NCBI GenBank assembly: GCA_022843625.1
Contig: JALHNH010000040.1
Span: 1-61,422, forward strand
Origin: Bryobacter sp.
GTDB taxonomy: Bacteria > Acidobacteriota > Terriglobia > Bryobacterales > Bryobacteraceae
Direction: 5' to 3'
Length of the DNA: 61,422 nt
Every line of letters begins with the position of its first letter. The first letter of the stretch is position 1. The notes below the pieces were generated by a model that did not search any database, was not told the DNA's origin, and saw only the letters and a program-made list of their open reading frames with translations. Position numbers and translations under genes: made by a program. Below are positions 33,685 through 41,526 of the stretch, piece after piece.

Positions 33685-35180
33685 CGGATGGCGCGGAAGT
33701 CGGCCAAGCCGTTCTTGCCTTTGCCGGGCTGGTTGATGGGGCCGTTGGCTGTTGCGGTTTGACCGGGGAGGTTGAGTCCGAAGACAGCGTTGAGGGTGTT
33801 GATGGAGCTTTTGAAGGCACCGTCACTCCAGGTAGACCGTTGTGGGTTGTAGGATTCGCCGACGAGTGAGACGGCTTCACCCTGGAGAGGCGCGATAGCC
33901 CAGGCGGCGATGTCCATGTTTGAGTAGGGCGAGCCGGCACGGAGCCAGTACCAGCCGGCGGGCCAGATCTTGACTTCGGTCTTAAGAGGCTTGGGGATGT
34001 TGACGTTGGGGAACATGTTCTTGAGGCCACGATCGATTTCAGCTTCGACGGCTGTGGTGCCGCGAGAGGTGAGTTCTTCCCAGAAGTCTACGCAGCTTTT
34101 TTCGTCTTCGTAGACGCTGCGGGTGACGAGCTGGTTGGCACCGTAGGGGGTGGTGGGAATTTCGATGTAGTTGACGCAGCTCTCGGTTGTCCAGGCGCGG
34201 CGGGTCTTCTTGCCGGGGTTGGCGTTCTGCCACCAGGCACTGGGCCACCACTGGTTGATGCTGGCTACTTTGACGCCCATGAGGTCCTGGAACTGGGCCT
34301 GCTTCTGGATCTTCCTTGCTACGTCGCCTTCGACTCTTTTGAAGGCTTCGGCGTCGATGGCGACGATGAGGCGATTGGTGCGTACAACGAAGTTTGCGGT
34401 GGTGATTTCATAGCGGCTGCCTTTGCCTGATTCAACTTCGAGGGCTGGCTCTGAGGTGTAGATGCGGGCGCCTTTTTGGGTGGCGCGCTGGGCCATGCGC
34501 TTGATGAATTCGCTCATGCCGCCGACGGGGTAGCTGGGGGTGCAGCAGACGTCCCAATCTTCGTCGAGGAATTCGAGGTAGGCTTTGGCGCTGAGCGGGT
34601 AAGTGAAGTCGCCACGGAAGCGGAAGATGTCGGCGAGGAACTGGTAGTTTTCAGTGCCGATGGTGCCGCGCATGTAAGAGCGCATGTCGGGATATTTGCC
34701 AGCGTTGGCGCGACCCGGGCCGAGGCGGAGCTGGTCGTAGAGGGCGCTCTCGCCGGCGGTGGTGCGTGGGTAGGCGGCGGTGCGGAGGGAGTCTGAATCG
34801 TTGGCGCTGACGCCGCGGGCGCGGATGAGATCGTCTTCAAAGGGAGCGGCTACGTACTGGATGCCGAGCTCGTCGGCGAGCTTGAAGACGACTTCCTGGG
34901 TTTCCATGATGCGGAGTGCGCCGAGGCCGAATACGGGGCCGCCGGGGGTGCGGGAGACGTCGTAGATGCGGCCGCCGAGACGGTTTTCTTTTTCGAAGAG
35001 GCAGACTTTGTCGCCCATGGTAGGGGCGAGGCGGAAGGCCGTGTGGAGGCCGCCGGCGCCGCCGCCGAGGATGACTACCTCGCAGTTCAGGTTTTTCTTT
35101 TTGTCTTTGTCGTCAGCGAAGGCCAAGCTGGAGACCGCAAGCAGGGCGGTCGCGATTGTAAGTATGGAATGAATCCTCAT
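33681..35180 (-). CDS. Secreted flavin-containing amine oxidase-like protein
   Basis: Encodes 499 residues with a signal peptide (ILTIATALLAVSSLAFADDK). The FAD-binding start CEVVILGGGAGGLHTAFRLA, followed by FEKENRLGGRIYDV, is the monoamine-oxidase/phytoene-desaturase G-x-G-x-x-G...E plus R-x-G-G-R motif. The C-terminal part WAIAPLQGEAVSLVGESYNP resembles the second FAD contact of the family. It is a probable periplasmic FAD amine or amino-acid oxidase; the substrate is unknown. A Sec-type peptide on an FAD protein is unusual and implies folding outside the cytoplasm. Confidence 0.8.
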   Translation of the reverse strand: MRIHSILTIATALLAVSSLAFADDKDKKKNLNCEVVILGGGAGGLHTAFRLAPTMGDKVCLFEKENRLGGRIYDVSRTPGGPVFGLGALRIMETQEVVFKLADELGIQYVAAPFEDDLIRARGVSANDSDSLRTAAYPRTTAGESALYDQLRLGPGRANAGKYPDMRSYMRGTIGTENYQFLADIFRFRGDFTYPLSAKAYLEFLDEDWDVCCTPSYPVGGMSEFIKRMAQRATQKGARIYTSEPALEVESGKGSRYEITTANFVVRTNRLIVAIDAEAFKRVEGDVARKIQKQAQFQDLMGVKVASINQWWPSAWWQNANPGKKTRRAWTTESCVNYIEIPTTPYGANQLVTRSVYEDEKSCVDFWEELTSRGTTAVEAEIDRGLKNMFPNVNIPKPLKTEVKIWPAGWYWLRAGSPYSNMDIAAWAIAPLQGEAVSLVGESYNPQRSTWSDGAFKSSINTLNAVFGLNLPGQTATANGPINQPGKGKNGLADFRAIR

Positions 35181-35228
35181 ATGTCTGAGGAGTCAAGCGA
35201 CGGGGAGAAGCGGATTCGATCAAGCAGG

Positions 35229-37412
35229 CTAGTTTTTTCTGATTAACCAGACTTCTGCGAGGCGGGAGCGCTGACGCCAGTTGAGGTGCGATTCGTCTTT
35301 GGGGATCTCCCAGGTGAGCTCAAGGCGGCCGTCGGCGAGGGCTTCCGGGGGAACATCGAATTCGAAGAAATCGTCTTTCTTTTGGCCGGTTACGGGCTGG
35401 CCGTCGATGCTGAGGAGGCTCTTACCCTGGCCTCCCGTTTTTACTTTGTAGGTGGCGGTGGGGTCGATGCCTTCGTAGCTGAGCCGTTTGGGCCACATAG
35501 TGGTTTGTGAGGAGAGGCGGAGGCGGCTCATACCCTGATCGAGCCACCAGAACATGGGTTCGTCGCGATCGTCCATCTCTGTGTGAGGTGCGCGGCCTTC
35601 ATTGCCGATGTCGTCGTAGAAACTACCGGGGCCTGGGGATTCCCAGGTGGCGATCTCTGTGAGGCGAGTGCGTTTGGCATCTTCGGTGGGGAGATCTCTG
35701 ATCTGGCGGAACTGGTCTTCGAGCCAGTAACGGTTGTTGAGAGGGTAGTCGACAAAGTCGAGGACGGCACCGCGTTCTGTGCCGCTGGCCTGGTATTTGG
35801 TGACGCTGGTTTGGAGGCCGATGGACTGGAAGAGTTGCTCGCAGAGATCGACGATGCGGTCTCGCAAGTGGCCGCCGAGGGGCCATTGACCGATGGTGGT
35901 CAAGGCAAGATCCATCGCTTTATCGGGGCTGAGGTCTTTGCGTAGGAGGATCGTGTTGGCTTTGGCTTCGAGTGAACGCTCATGGATCTGACGACGGCGG
36001 ACGAATGTGTCGTACACGGCCCGGAGCTGGAGCATTTGCCAGCGCCAGTTGGTGTTGAGGTTGGGCAGGCTTGCCGCGAGTTTGTCCCAGAGGAGGAAGG
36101 TTGCTTCTACATTGCCGTTGTCGATGAGGGGGCCGCGCCAGTTGCGTTCGAGGGCGAGGATTGCGTCGGCGATTTCTTCGGCTTGATTGCTTGAGAAGTA
36201 GGTTCGGGCGTAATCAATCATGATGCTTCTGGGGGTCTGGGCGGGGTTCCAGCCTAAGGCGCTGAAGACGATCTTGTTGACATCGTCGTGGACGCCGTCG
36301 GAGTAACTGATGAAGCCGGTGCTGGTGCCAACGAACTGGTTGTGGATACGGGCGAATTCGGCGGGCCGGGGGTTGATGGCTTCGCGGCCTAGGGTAAGTG
36401 CGATGGCCTGGTCGAGGTTGGGGACCTGGTATTGGCAGATCTTGTTGTGGGTGAGGTCTGGGTAGAGACGGAGGCCATATTCGCGGGGGAGCCGTTCTCT
36501 TGAGCGGCCTGGTGGCGGACTGGAGGGGCCGGCGACGAGGCCGCCGAGCCATTTGGGACGGTTGTCGTTGATCCACTTGTAGGCGTAGTCTTCCTTTTCG
36601 CGACGGAAGCCCTGGAGGGAGAGCCAGATCTTGGCGGGAGTGCGTGCGGCGAGATCGGCGAGGAATGGCATTACGAGTTCTGGAGGGTTGTCGCCGGGAT
36701 CGCCGCCGGGGACGAAGACGCCGTCGAGTTGCGGGGTTTCGGCGACCATTTCTTCGAAGCGCTTGAGGAAGGTGGCGCGCTTGTGTTCTTCTTTGAGTTC
36801 GAAGTCGGCTGGGAGCCAGATCCAGTATTCAATGTTGTACTTTTTGCAGATGCGGCTGATTTCGCGGTTCATCTCGCGGCGGGAGAGCTTCATGAGAGGG
36901 GCGATGCGTTCGTCCTGGAAGGGGATGTTTTCGATGGCGTTGACGCCGAAGAGGACGAGGTCGCGGATGTATTGGTCGTATTGGGCGACGGTCCAGGCGT
37001 CCCAGCTGTTGGCGGCGGCGCGGTAGCCAAGTTGGTGGCCTCGGATTTTGGAGGAGGGGCTGGATTTAATCGAAAGTGGGCTGGGGATGGAGAGCTTGCC
37101 TGGGGCCCAATCGACCTGGCGTAGGAGAGCGCCAACGCCATAGAGGAGGCCGCGTTCGGTTCTGGCCGCGATAGTTATGCCTTGCGGTGAGCCTTTGAGC
37201 GAGTAACCTTCCTCGTTGATGTCCAATTCATCAGGGTTGAGGAGGAGAGATATACCTACACCGTTTAGTTCAAGACCGGTGCGCTTTTTCAGTTCTTCCA
37301 GGAGGACAGTACGGGCCACGCTTCCTGGCTGCGCGGTTACTCCCATCCGGGACAAATCGATGGCCGCCAGGGCAGAGGCGGCGCAAATCGCCAGGCAAAA
37401 AATCGCACTCAT
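35229..37412 (-). CDS. Secreted glycoside-hydrolase-like protein with GH20/GH67-type N-terminal domain
   Basis: Encodes 727 residues with a signal peptide (IFCLAICAASALAAIDL). Residues 20 to about 130 form an alpha/beta domain like that before the barrel of GH20, GH67 and GH84 enzymes (YSLKGSPQGITIAARTERGL; YGVGALLRQVDW). A TIM-barrel-like part follows (IRGHQLGYRAAANSWDAW; YDQYIRDLVLFGVNAIENIP; VFVPGGDPGDNPPE). The end is a beta domain. The exact family and catalytic residues are not clear to me. It is likely involved in polysaccharide or uronic-acid breakdown outside the cytoplasm. Confidence 0.65.
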   Translation of the reverse strand: MSAIFCLAICAASALAAIDLSRMGVTAQPGSVARTVLLEELKKRTGLELNGVGISLLLNPDELDINEEGYSLKGSPQGITIAARTERGLLYGVGALLRQVDWAPGKLSIPSPLSIKSSPSSKIRGHQLGYRAAANSWDAWTVAQYDQYIRDLVLFGVNAIENIPFQDERIAPLMKLSRREMNREISRICKKYNIEYWIWLPADFELKEEHKRATFLKRFEEMVAETPQLDGVFVPGGDPGDNPPELVMPFLADLAARTPAKIWLSLQGFRREKEDYAYKWINDNRPKWLGGLVAGPSSPPPGRSRERLPREYGLRLYPDLTHNKICQYQVPNLDQAIALTLGREAINPRPAEFARIHNQFVGTSTGFISYSDGVHDDVNKIVFSALGWNPAQTPRSIMIDYARTYFSSNQAEEIADAILALERNWRGPLIDNGNVEATFLLWDKLAASLPNLNTNWRWQMLQLRAVYDTFVRRRQIHERSLEAKANTILLRKDLSPDKAMDLALTTIGQWPLGGHLRDRIVDLCEQLFQSIGLQTSVTKYQASGTERGAVLDFVDYPLNNRYWLEDQFRQIRDLPTEDAKRTRLTEIATWESPGPGSFYDDIGNEGRAPHTEMDDRDEPMFWWLDQGMSRLRLSSQTTMWPKRLSYEGIDPTATYKVKTGGQGKSLLSIDGQPVTGQKKDDFFEFDVPPEALADGRLELTWEIPKDESHLNWRQRSRLAEVWLIRKN

Positions 37413-37481
37413 GATCCATCAGTTTCTCATTCTGAGAGCGAAAACGCCGATTGGTGGTCACTTCGACGCTCCAGCGGCTAG

Positions 37482-38063
37482 TTATTTCATCATTTGACGC
37501 ATGATCCATTCATGCTCCTCGTGCTGACGAACGACTGAAACGAGCAGTGCCACGGTGCCGGGATCCTCACGATTGGCATTTAAATCAAAGATTGCGCCCC
37601 GCAATTCTCGAATGACGCCGATGACATTCGCATCAGCGGCGGAAAGAAGATCGAGGAAGGGCAATCCGGCCTGCGTTTGCTGGACCGATGCCCCATCGAC
37701 GATTGCATCCATTAGAAGATCTGGATCCTGGCCGATCATTCTGAGGCGGTTACCGAGCAGATCGAAGCTGGACTTTGTCTCATTAGCGAATGTCTCAAAC
37801 GTTTTTTGTACTGCACGGAAGGCGATTCCTTCCGATTGCCAGGAGCATTTCTTGTACTCCAGGAAGAGGAGGACAGAATTGGCAAGCTGACGTTGGAGAT
37901 GCTGCACCACGGGAGTTCTGGGGTCATTTGTCTTCGTAATGGCCGCTATGTCTTCAGCAAGCAGAAACTGAATCTGGTCTGACTCGAATGGAGTTGTTGA
38001 GGTACTCATAGGAGTCAGATTCAGCAATCCAGTGGCCGAACCCTGCGTGGCGGATTTTTGCAT
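37482..38063 (-). CDS. Dps/ferritin-like protein
   Basis: Encodes 193 residues from MQKSATQGSATGLLN. This start has GGAGAAGG upstream; the longer frame to 38273 would overlap the divergent neighbour. It is a four-helix type sequence: VVQHLQRQLANSVLLFLEYK, CSWQSEGIAFRAVQKTFETF, NRLRMIGQDPDLLMDAIVDG and LLVSVVRQHEEHEWIMRQMM. The W-x-x-x-G-x-x-F and late H-E-x-H-x-W pieces fit Dps-like proteins. It may bind iron and protect DNA, but the usual Dps ferroxidase residues are only partly recognisable. Confidence 0.7.
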   Translation of the reverse strand: MQKSATQGSATGLLNLTPMSTSTTPFESDQIQFLLAEDIAAITKTNDPRTPVVQHLQRQLANSVLLFLEYKKCSWQSEGIAFRAVQKTFETFANETKSSFDLLGNRLRMIGQDPDLLMDAIVDGASVQQTQAGLPFLDLLSAADANVIGVIRELRGAIFDLNANREDPGTVALLVSVVRQHEEHEWIMRQMMK

Positions 38064-38157
38064 GAGGCCTTCTCCACTCCGCTGAGACGCTGGTATTGGG
38101 ATTTGTTTTCGAATTTGGGCTATGGGAGGCAACAGAAGTGAGTGAGGGAATCTCATT

Positions 38158-38694
38158 GTGTTGAACATGTCAAACGAATCCAAATACGAAACTCTCCATC
38201 TTTCCGGGGGAGAAGCGCTCCTCAAAATCCGCGAGCTCTTAAAGCCCTTTCGGAGCGTAATGATGGTTACCACGAACTTGAACGGGGACCTACATTCGCG
38301 GCCTATGGGTATCCAGGGCGAGTCAAGTGAATTTCACGGCACACTTTGGTTTTTCACAGATCGCCATTGCCGTAAGGTAGAGGAGATTCAGGCTAACGGG
38401 GCGATTTCGCTGATTTTTCAGAGCGACGCAGACAGCGTGTATTTGCACTTGTATGGGAATGCGGCAATGGATGACGATCGGGCGCGAATGAAGCTGCTGT
38501 ACACGCCAATATTGCGAACCTGGTTTCCTGGAGGGGAGGACGACGCCAATATGACCCTGATTCGCTTTGACTTGGAGCGTGGGAATTTTTGGGATAGCCC
38601 TGGAGGAATGCTCCAGGTTCTTGCGGCGTTTACCAAGGCGGTAGTGACGGGGGAACGCGGGCAAGGCGGAGAGATGGGCGAAGTCAGGCTGTAG
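38158..38694 (+). CDS. Pyridoxamine 5'-phosphate oxidase-like (general stress FMN-binding) protein
   Basis: Encodes 178 residues if it starts at the GTG at 38158 (AGGG nine bases upstream); an ATG at 38167 is also possible. The split-barrel features MMVTTNLNGDLHSRPMGIQG, GTLWFFTDRHCRKVEEIQ and ISLIFQSDADSVYLHLYGNA match the general stress protein 26 group, which binds FMN or a related flavin. Its function here is probably oxidative stress related. It is divergent from the Dps-like gene. Confidence 0.82.
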   Translation: MLNMSNESKYETLHLSGGEALLKIRELLKPFRSVMMVTTNLNGDLHSRPMGIQGESSEFHGTLWFFTDRHCRKVEEIQANGAISLIFQSDADSVYLHLYGNAAMDDDRARMKLLYTPILRTWFPGGEDDANMTLIRFDLERGNFWDSPGGMLQVLAAFTKAVVTGERGQGGEMGEVRL

Positions 38695-38700
38695 CCAGAG

Positions 38701-38728
38701 TTGCGTTTCAACGTGAAATTGTTATACT
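38701..38728 (+). promoter_or_regulatory. Promoter of the rplA operon
   Basis: TTGCGT (38701-38706) and TATACT (38723-38728) are separated by 16 bases and lie about 150 bases before rplA. The resulting leader of roughly 145 bases includes a small hairpin, GATGAG/CTCATC at 38817-38835, and a second CAGG/CCTG pair at 38761-38780. It may be the target of ribosomal-protein feedback; that is inference. Confidence 0.6.
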
Positions 38729-38881
38729 AGTTAGGTCGGTTCCTTCGTTTGGGAGGCAGACAGGTTGTAGTTTGTGCCTGGAAGCCGTTTGGACCATTCA
38801 AAGATTTCCTCTTTTTGATGAGGCCCTAGCTCATCGTCATCAGTTGTATTCAAGTAGTAAACCGTTCGAAAAAAACGAAAC

Positions 38882-39598
38882 ATGGCTCAAAAACAGGGTA
38901 AAAAATACCTGGCCGCAGCCAAGCAGGTGGAAGCACGGACGTACTCCGTGACTGAAGCCGTTGGCCTCGCCCAGAAAATCAAATTCACGAAATTCAACGA
39001 AACCGTTGAGATTCACATGCGCCTTGGCGTCGACCCCAAGCACGCGGACCAAATGGTTCGCGGCACGGTTGTATTGCCCAACGGCCTCGGAAAATCCAAG
39101 AAGGTTCTCGTCATCGCCTCCGGTGAGAAAGTGCGCGAGGCCGAAGCGGCCGGAGCGGACTTCTTTGGTGGGGATGAGATTATCGAAAAGATCATCAAAG
39201 AGAACTGGCTCGACTACGACGCGGTGATTGCGACCCCCGACATGATGCGCTCAATGGCGCGTCTCGGTAAGATCCTCGGCCCGCGTGGTCTTATGCCGAA
39301 CCCGAAAACGGGAACGGTCACTACGGACGTTACTACGGCGATTAATGAAGTTAAGGCAGGTAAGGTGGAATTCCGCGTCGACAAGACGGGTGTTATCCAT
39401 GCGCCGATCGGTAAAGTGCAATTTGAAACTGCAAAGCTGATCGAAAATGCTGAAAGCCTCATCACTGCCGTATTGCGCGCCAAACCCGCTGCAGCCAAGG
39501 GCAAGTACGTCAAGAGTGCGACGCTGTGTACCACTATGGGACCCGGCATTAGTATAGATATCTCTGACGTTTCTTCCAAGTTGGCCATTGCGGCTTAA
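38882..39598 (+). CDS. rplA: 50S ribosomal protein L1
   Basis: Encodes 238 residues, normal length: KKYLAAAKQVEARTYSVTEA, KFTKFNETVEIHMRLGVDPK, PRGLMPNPKTGTVTTDVT and VEFRVDKTGVIHAPIGKVQF. It forms the L1 stalk and in many bacteria represses its own mRNA. No Shine-Dalgarno sequence is visible (the leader ends AAAAAAACGAAAC). It is followed by rplJ after 12 bases. rplK, which normally precedes it, is missing. Confidence 0.98.
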   Translation: MAQKQGKKYLAAAKQVEARTYSVTEAVGLAQKIKFTKFNETVEIHMRLGVDPKHADQMVRGTVVLPNGLGKSKKVLVIASGEKVREAEAAGADFFGGDEIIEKIIKENWLDYDAVIATPDMMRSMARLGKILGPRGLMPNPKTGTVTTDVTTAINEVKAGKVEFRVDKTGVIHAPIGKVQFETAKLIENAESLITAVLRAKPAAAKGKYVKSATLCTTMGPGISIDISDVSSKLAIAA

Positions 39599-39610
39599 GG
39601 ATCAGCAACC

Positions 39611-40138
39611 ATGAAGAACAAAGTCGACAAACAAAAAGATTTTGAAGCCATTAAGCAGGCTCTCGTGGAGTCGCCCAATGTCTTCGTAACGGGCTTTGAA
39701 AAGCTGACCGTCGCGCAGGATTACGCATTGCGTAAGACGATTCGTGGCGTCGGTGGCAGCTACAAAGTCATTAAGAACACCCTCGCGGAAAAGGCGAGTG
39801 AAGGCCTGGCCATCGCTCCTGCCGTGACCGGGCTCAAGGGAATGAATTCGATTGCTTATACGAATGGCGACCCAGTCGCGCTCGCAAAAGCACTCGTCAC
39901 ATACGCCAAGACGAATCCGACCTTTACGTTCAAGGCGGGTTTTGTCGAGGGGCGAGTCGTTGAAGTAGCATCGATCAACGAACTGGCCAATCTGCCCTCG
40001 CGTGAAGAGGTTCTGGCAAAACTGCTTTACCTCATCAACGCGCCAGCACAGCGTTTGGTTACTGCCGTCAATGGCGTGGGCCGGAACCTTGCTGTGGTCA
40101 TCGACCAAGGCGTACAAGAAAACAAGTTCAATCAGTAA
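39611..40138 (+). CDS. rplJ: 50S ribosomal protein L10
   Basis: Encodes 175 residues: NVFVTGFEKLTVAQDYALRK, GSYKVIKNTLAEKASEGLAI, LPSREEVLAKLLYLINAPAQ and the C-terminal helix that anchors L7/L12 dimers. It is the base of the stalk that recruits translation factors. It lies between rplA and rplL as usual. Confidence 0.97.
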   Translation: MKNKVDKQKDFEAIKQALVESPNVFVTGFEKLTVAQDYALRKTIRGVGGSYKVIKNTLAEKASEGLAIAPAVTGLKGMNSIAYTNGDPVALAKALVTYAKTNPTFTFKAGFVEGRVVEVASINELANLPSREEVLAKLLYLINAPAQRLVTAVNGVGRNLAVVIDQGVQENKFNQ

Positions 40139-40166
40139 CAGATAAATTCAATCGGAGTAGATGAAA

Positions 40167-40544
40167 ATGGCTGACATCAACGCAATCTCGGAACAAATCC
40201 AGGGCCTCACCCTTCTTGAGGCATCTCAACTCGTGAAAATGCTCGAGGAAAAGCTCGGCGTATCGGCAGCAGCCGCATCCGTCGCAGCTGGACCTGCAGC
40301 AGCGGCTGCACCCGCTGCGGCTGTCGAGGAGAAGACGGAATTCACCGTTGTTCTCACCGGCGCTGGCGCAAATAAGATCAACGTCATCAAGGTCGTACGC
40401 GAAATCACCGCGCTCGGTCTGAAGGAAGCCAAAGACCTCGTCGATGGCGCCCCGAAGACTGTCAAGGAAGGCGTGACCAAGGAAGAAGCTGCAGCAATGC
40501 AGAAGAAGTTTGTCGACGCCGGTGCAACCGTCGAAGTCAAGTAA
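40167..40544 (+). CDS. rplL: 50S ribosomal protein L7/L12
   Basis: Encodes 125 residues starting MADINAISEQIQGLTLLEAS. An ATG six bases earlier (40161) is only three bases from GGAG, whereas this ATG is nine bases away, so the later start is preferred. An Ala/Pro-rich hinge (AAAASVAAGPAAAAAPAAA) joins the N-terminal dimerisation domain to the factor-binding domain (KINVIKVVREITALGLKEAK). It is the last gene of the operon; a strong terminator follows, and rpoB is not next. Confidence 0.97.
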   Translation: MADINAISEQIQGLTLLEASQLVKMLEEKLGVSAAAASVAAGPAAAAAPAAAVEEKTEFTVVLTGAGANKINVIKVVREITALGLKEAKDLVDGAPKTVKEGVTKEEAAAMQKKFVDAGATVEVK

Positions 40545-40564
40545 CTTCAACCACGTTCGAACGG

Positions 40565-40600
40565 AAAGGGCGGCCCTCAGGGCCGCCTTCTACTATTTTA
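40565..40600 (+). terminator. Intrinsic terminator after rplL
   Basis: Perfect stem GGCGGCCC/GGGCCGCC (40569-40576 and 40580-40587) with a TCA loop, followed by TTCTACTATTTT. It also lies just past the stop of the convergent gene at 40598, so it may serve both strands. Confidence 0.85.
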
Positions 40601-41362
40601 GAGCGACAGTTTTTGGTCGAAGACCATGTCCTTCAAGTTGAATTTGACCGAGATCTCCATCGGCCCCATGCTGGTTTTGAAGGTGACCTGTTTGTCTTCG
40701 GGCGTGATCTGGACTTCTTTGCGGGGGAATGCAAAGAGCATGACGCTGCCGGATGGAGTTTGCTGGATTTTGGCTTCGGCCGGCTGATAGACCCTGTCGT
40801 CCTTGACCTTGAGGGTGGTCATTTGCAGGAGTCGCGCCTGCATGTCTTTGGAACGATTGGGATCTTCGCCGCCTTTGCGGGAAGCGCCTATGCTTCGCAT
40901 GCCAGTGACCGAGACGACTATGAATTCCTCACGCACACTCTGAAAGACGTCCTTGATTTCGATCCGGGCTTTGGCTTCGGCAACGGGCATTGCCGTTTCA
41001 AATGCGACTTTGATTTTGGGCAGCTGTATGCCGCCTGCGGGGCCGCCCATCGGGCCGCCCATTGCGCCGCCGTCGGCTCCCATTCCGCCGCCGCCCATAC
41101 CTCCTCCACCGGGGCCTCCGCCAGGGCCGCCCATGTTTCCACCGCCGCCCATCATTCCGCCACCACCACGACCTCCTCTTCCCATACCGCCGCCCATCCC
41201 TTCCATGTTCATCGAAGGTTGCACGTCTTTGACCCAGGGTGAGTTTTCGACAATTTTTCGAGCTTCTTTTTCAGTCCATTCGCTGGGTTTCCTGGATTGC
41301 CAGAAGTCTGCAGCAAAGAGGATGCCGCTGCAGAGCAGGGTGGTAGTAAGGAACTGTCTCAT
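40598..41362 (-). CDS. Secreted Gly/Met-rich protein of unknown function
   Basis: Encodes 254 residues starting MRQFLTTTLLCSGILFAADF, a clear signal peptide; the longer frame to 41653 is non-coding. A short segment WTEKEARKIVENSPWVKDVQ is of a type I have seen near the N-terminus of acidobacterial secreted proteins. Residues about 55-110 are a low-complexity stretch of Gly, Met and some Pro (GGMGGGGMGADGGAMGGPMG). A folded-looking C-terminal part follows (VAFETAMPVAEAKARIEI; FPRKEVQITPEDKQVTFK). The function is unknown. It is divergent from the barrel gene at 41527. Confidence 0.75.
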   Translation of the reverse strand: MRQFLTTTLLCSGILFAADFWQSRKPSEWTEKEARKIVENSPWVKDVQPSMNMEGMGGGMGRGGRGGGGMMGGGGNMGGPGGGPGGGGMGGGGMGADGGAMGGPMGGPAGGIQLPKIKVAFETAMPVAEAKARIEIKDVFQSVREEFIVVSVTGMRSIGASRKGGEDPNRSKDMQARLLQMTTLKVKDDRVYQPAEAKIQQTPSGSVMLFAFPRKEVQITPEDKQVTFKTSMGPMEISVKFNLKDMVFDQKLSL

Positions 41363-41415
41363 CTTGACGTTTAGTCTTTCACTGCTTTGGACTGGCTTTT
41401 GTAATGATTTGTAAA

Positions 41416-41454
41416 GTGTAGCGGGAAAGCTACACGTGAGTGTGCCGAGCACAC
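41416..41454. promoter_or_regulatory. Two adjacent perfect inverted repeats in a divergent promoter region
   Basis: GTGTAGC-GGGAAA-GCTACAC (41416-41435) and GTGTGC-CGA-GCACAC (41440-41454) are four bases apart, between genes reading away from each other (41362 and 41527). They could be operators or RNA hairpins. No matching regulator can be named. Confidence 0.6.
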
Positions 41455-41526
41455 CGCAGGCTTTGTAAAGGTTATTAGAATCAATCAGTTGCAGGTTGGC
41501 ATCGAGGTTGCAAAGGAAGAAGGTGC

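Noticed and set aside
38729..38881. tRNA or riboswitch in the rplA leader
   Set aside because: No cloverleaf or T-loop consensus; only small hairpins, so at most a ribosomal-protein leader.
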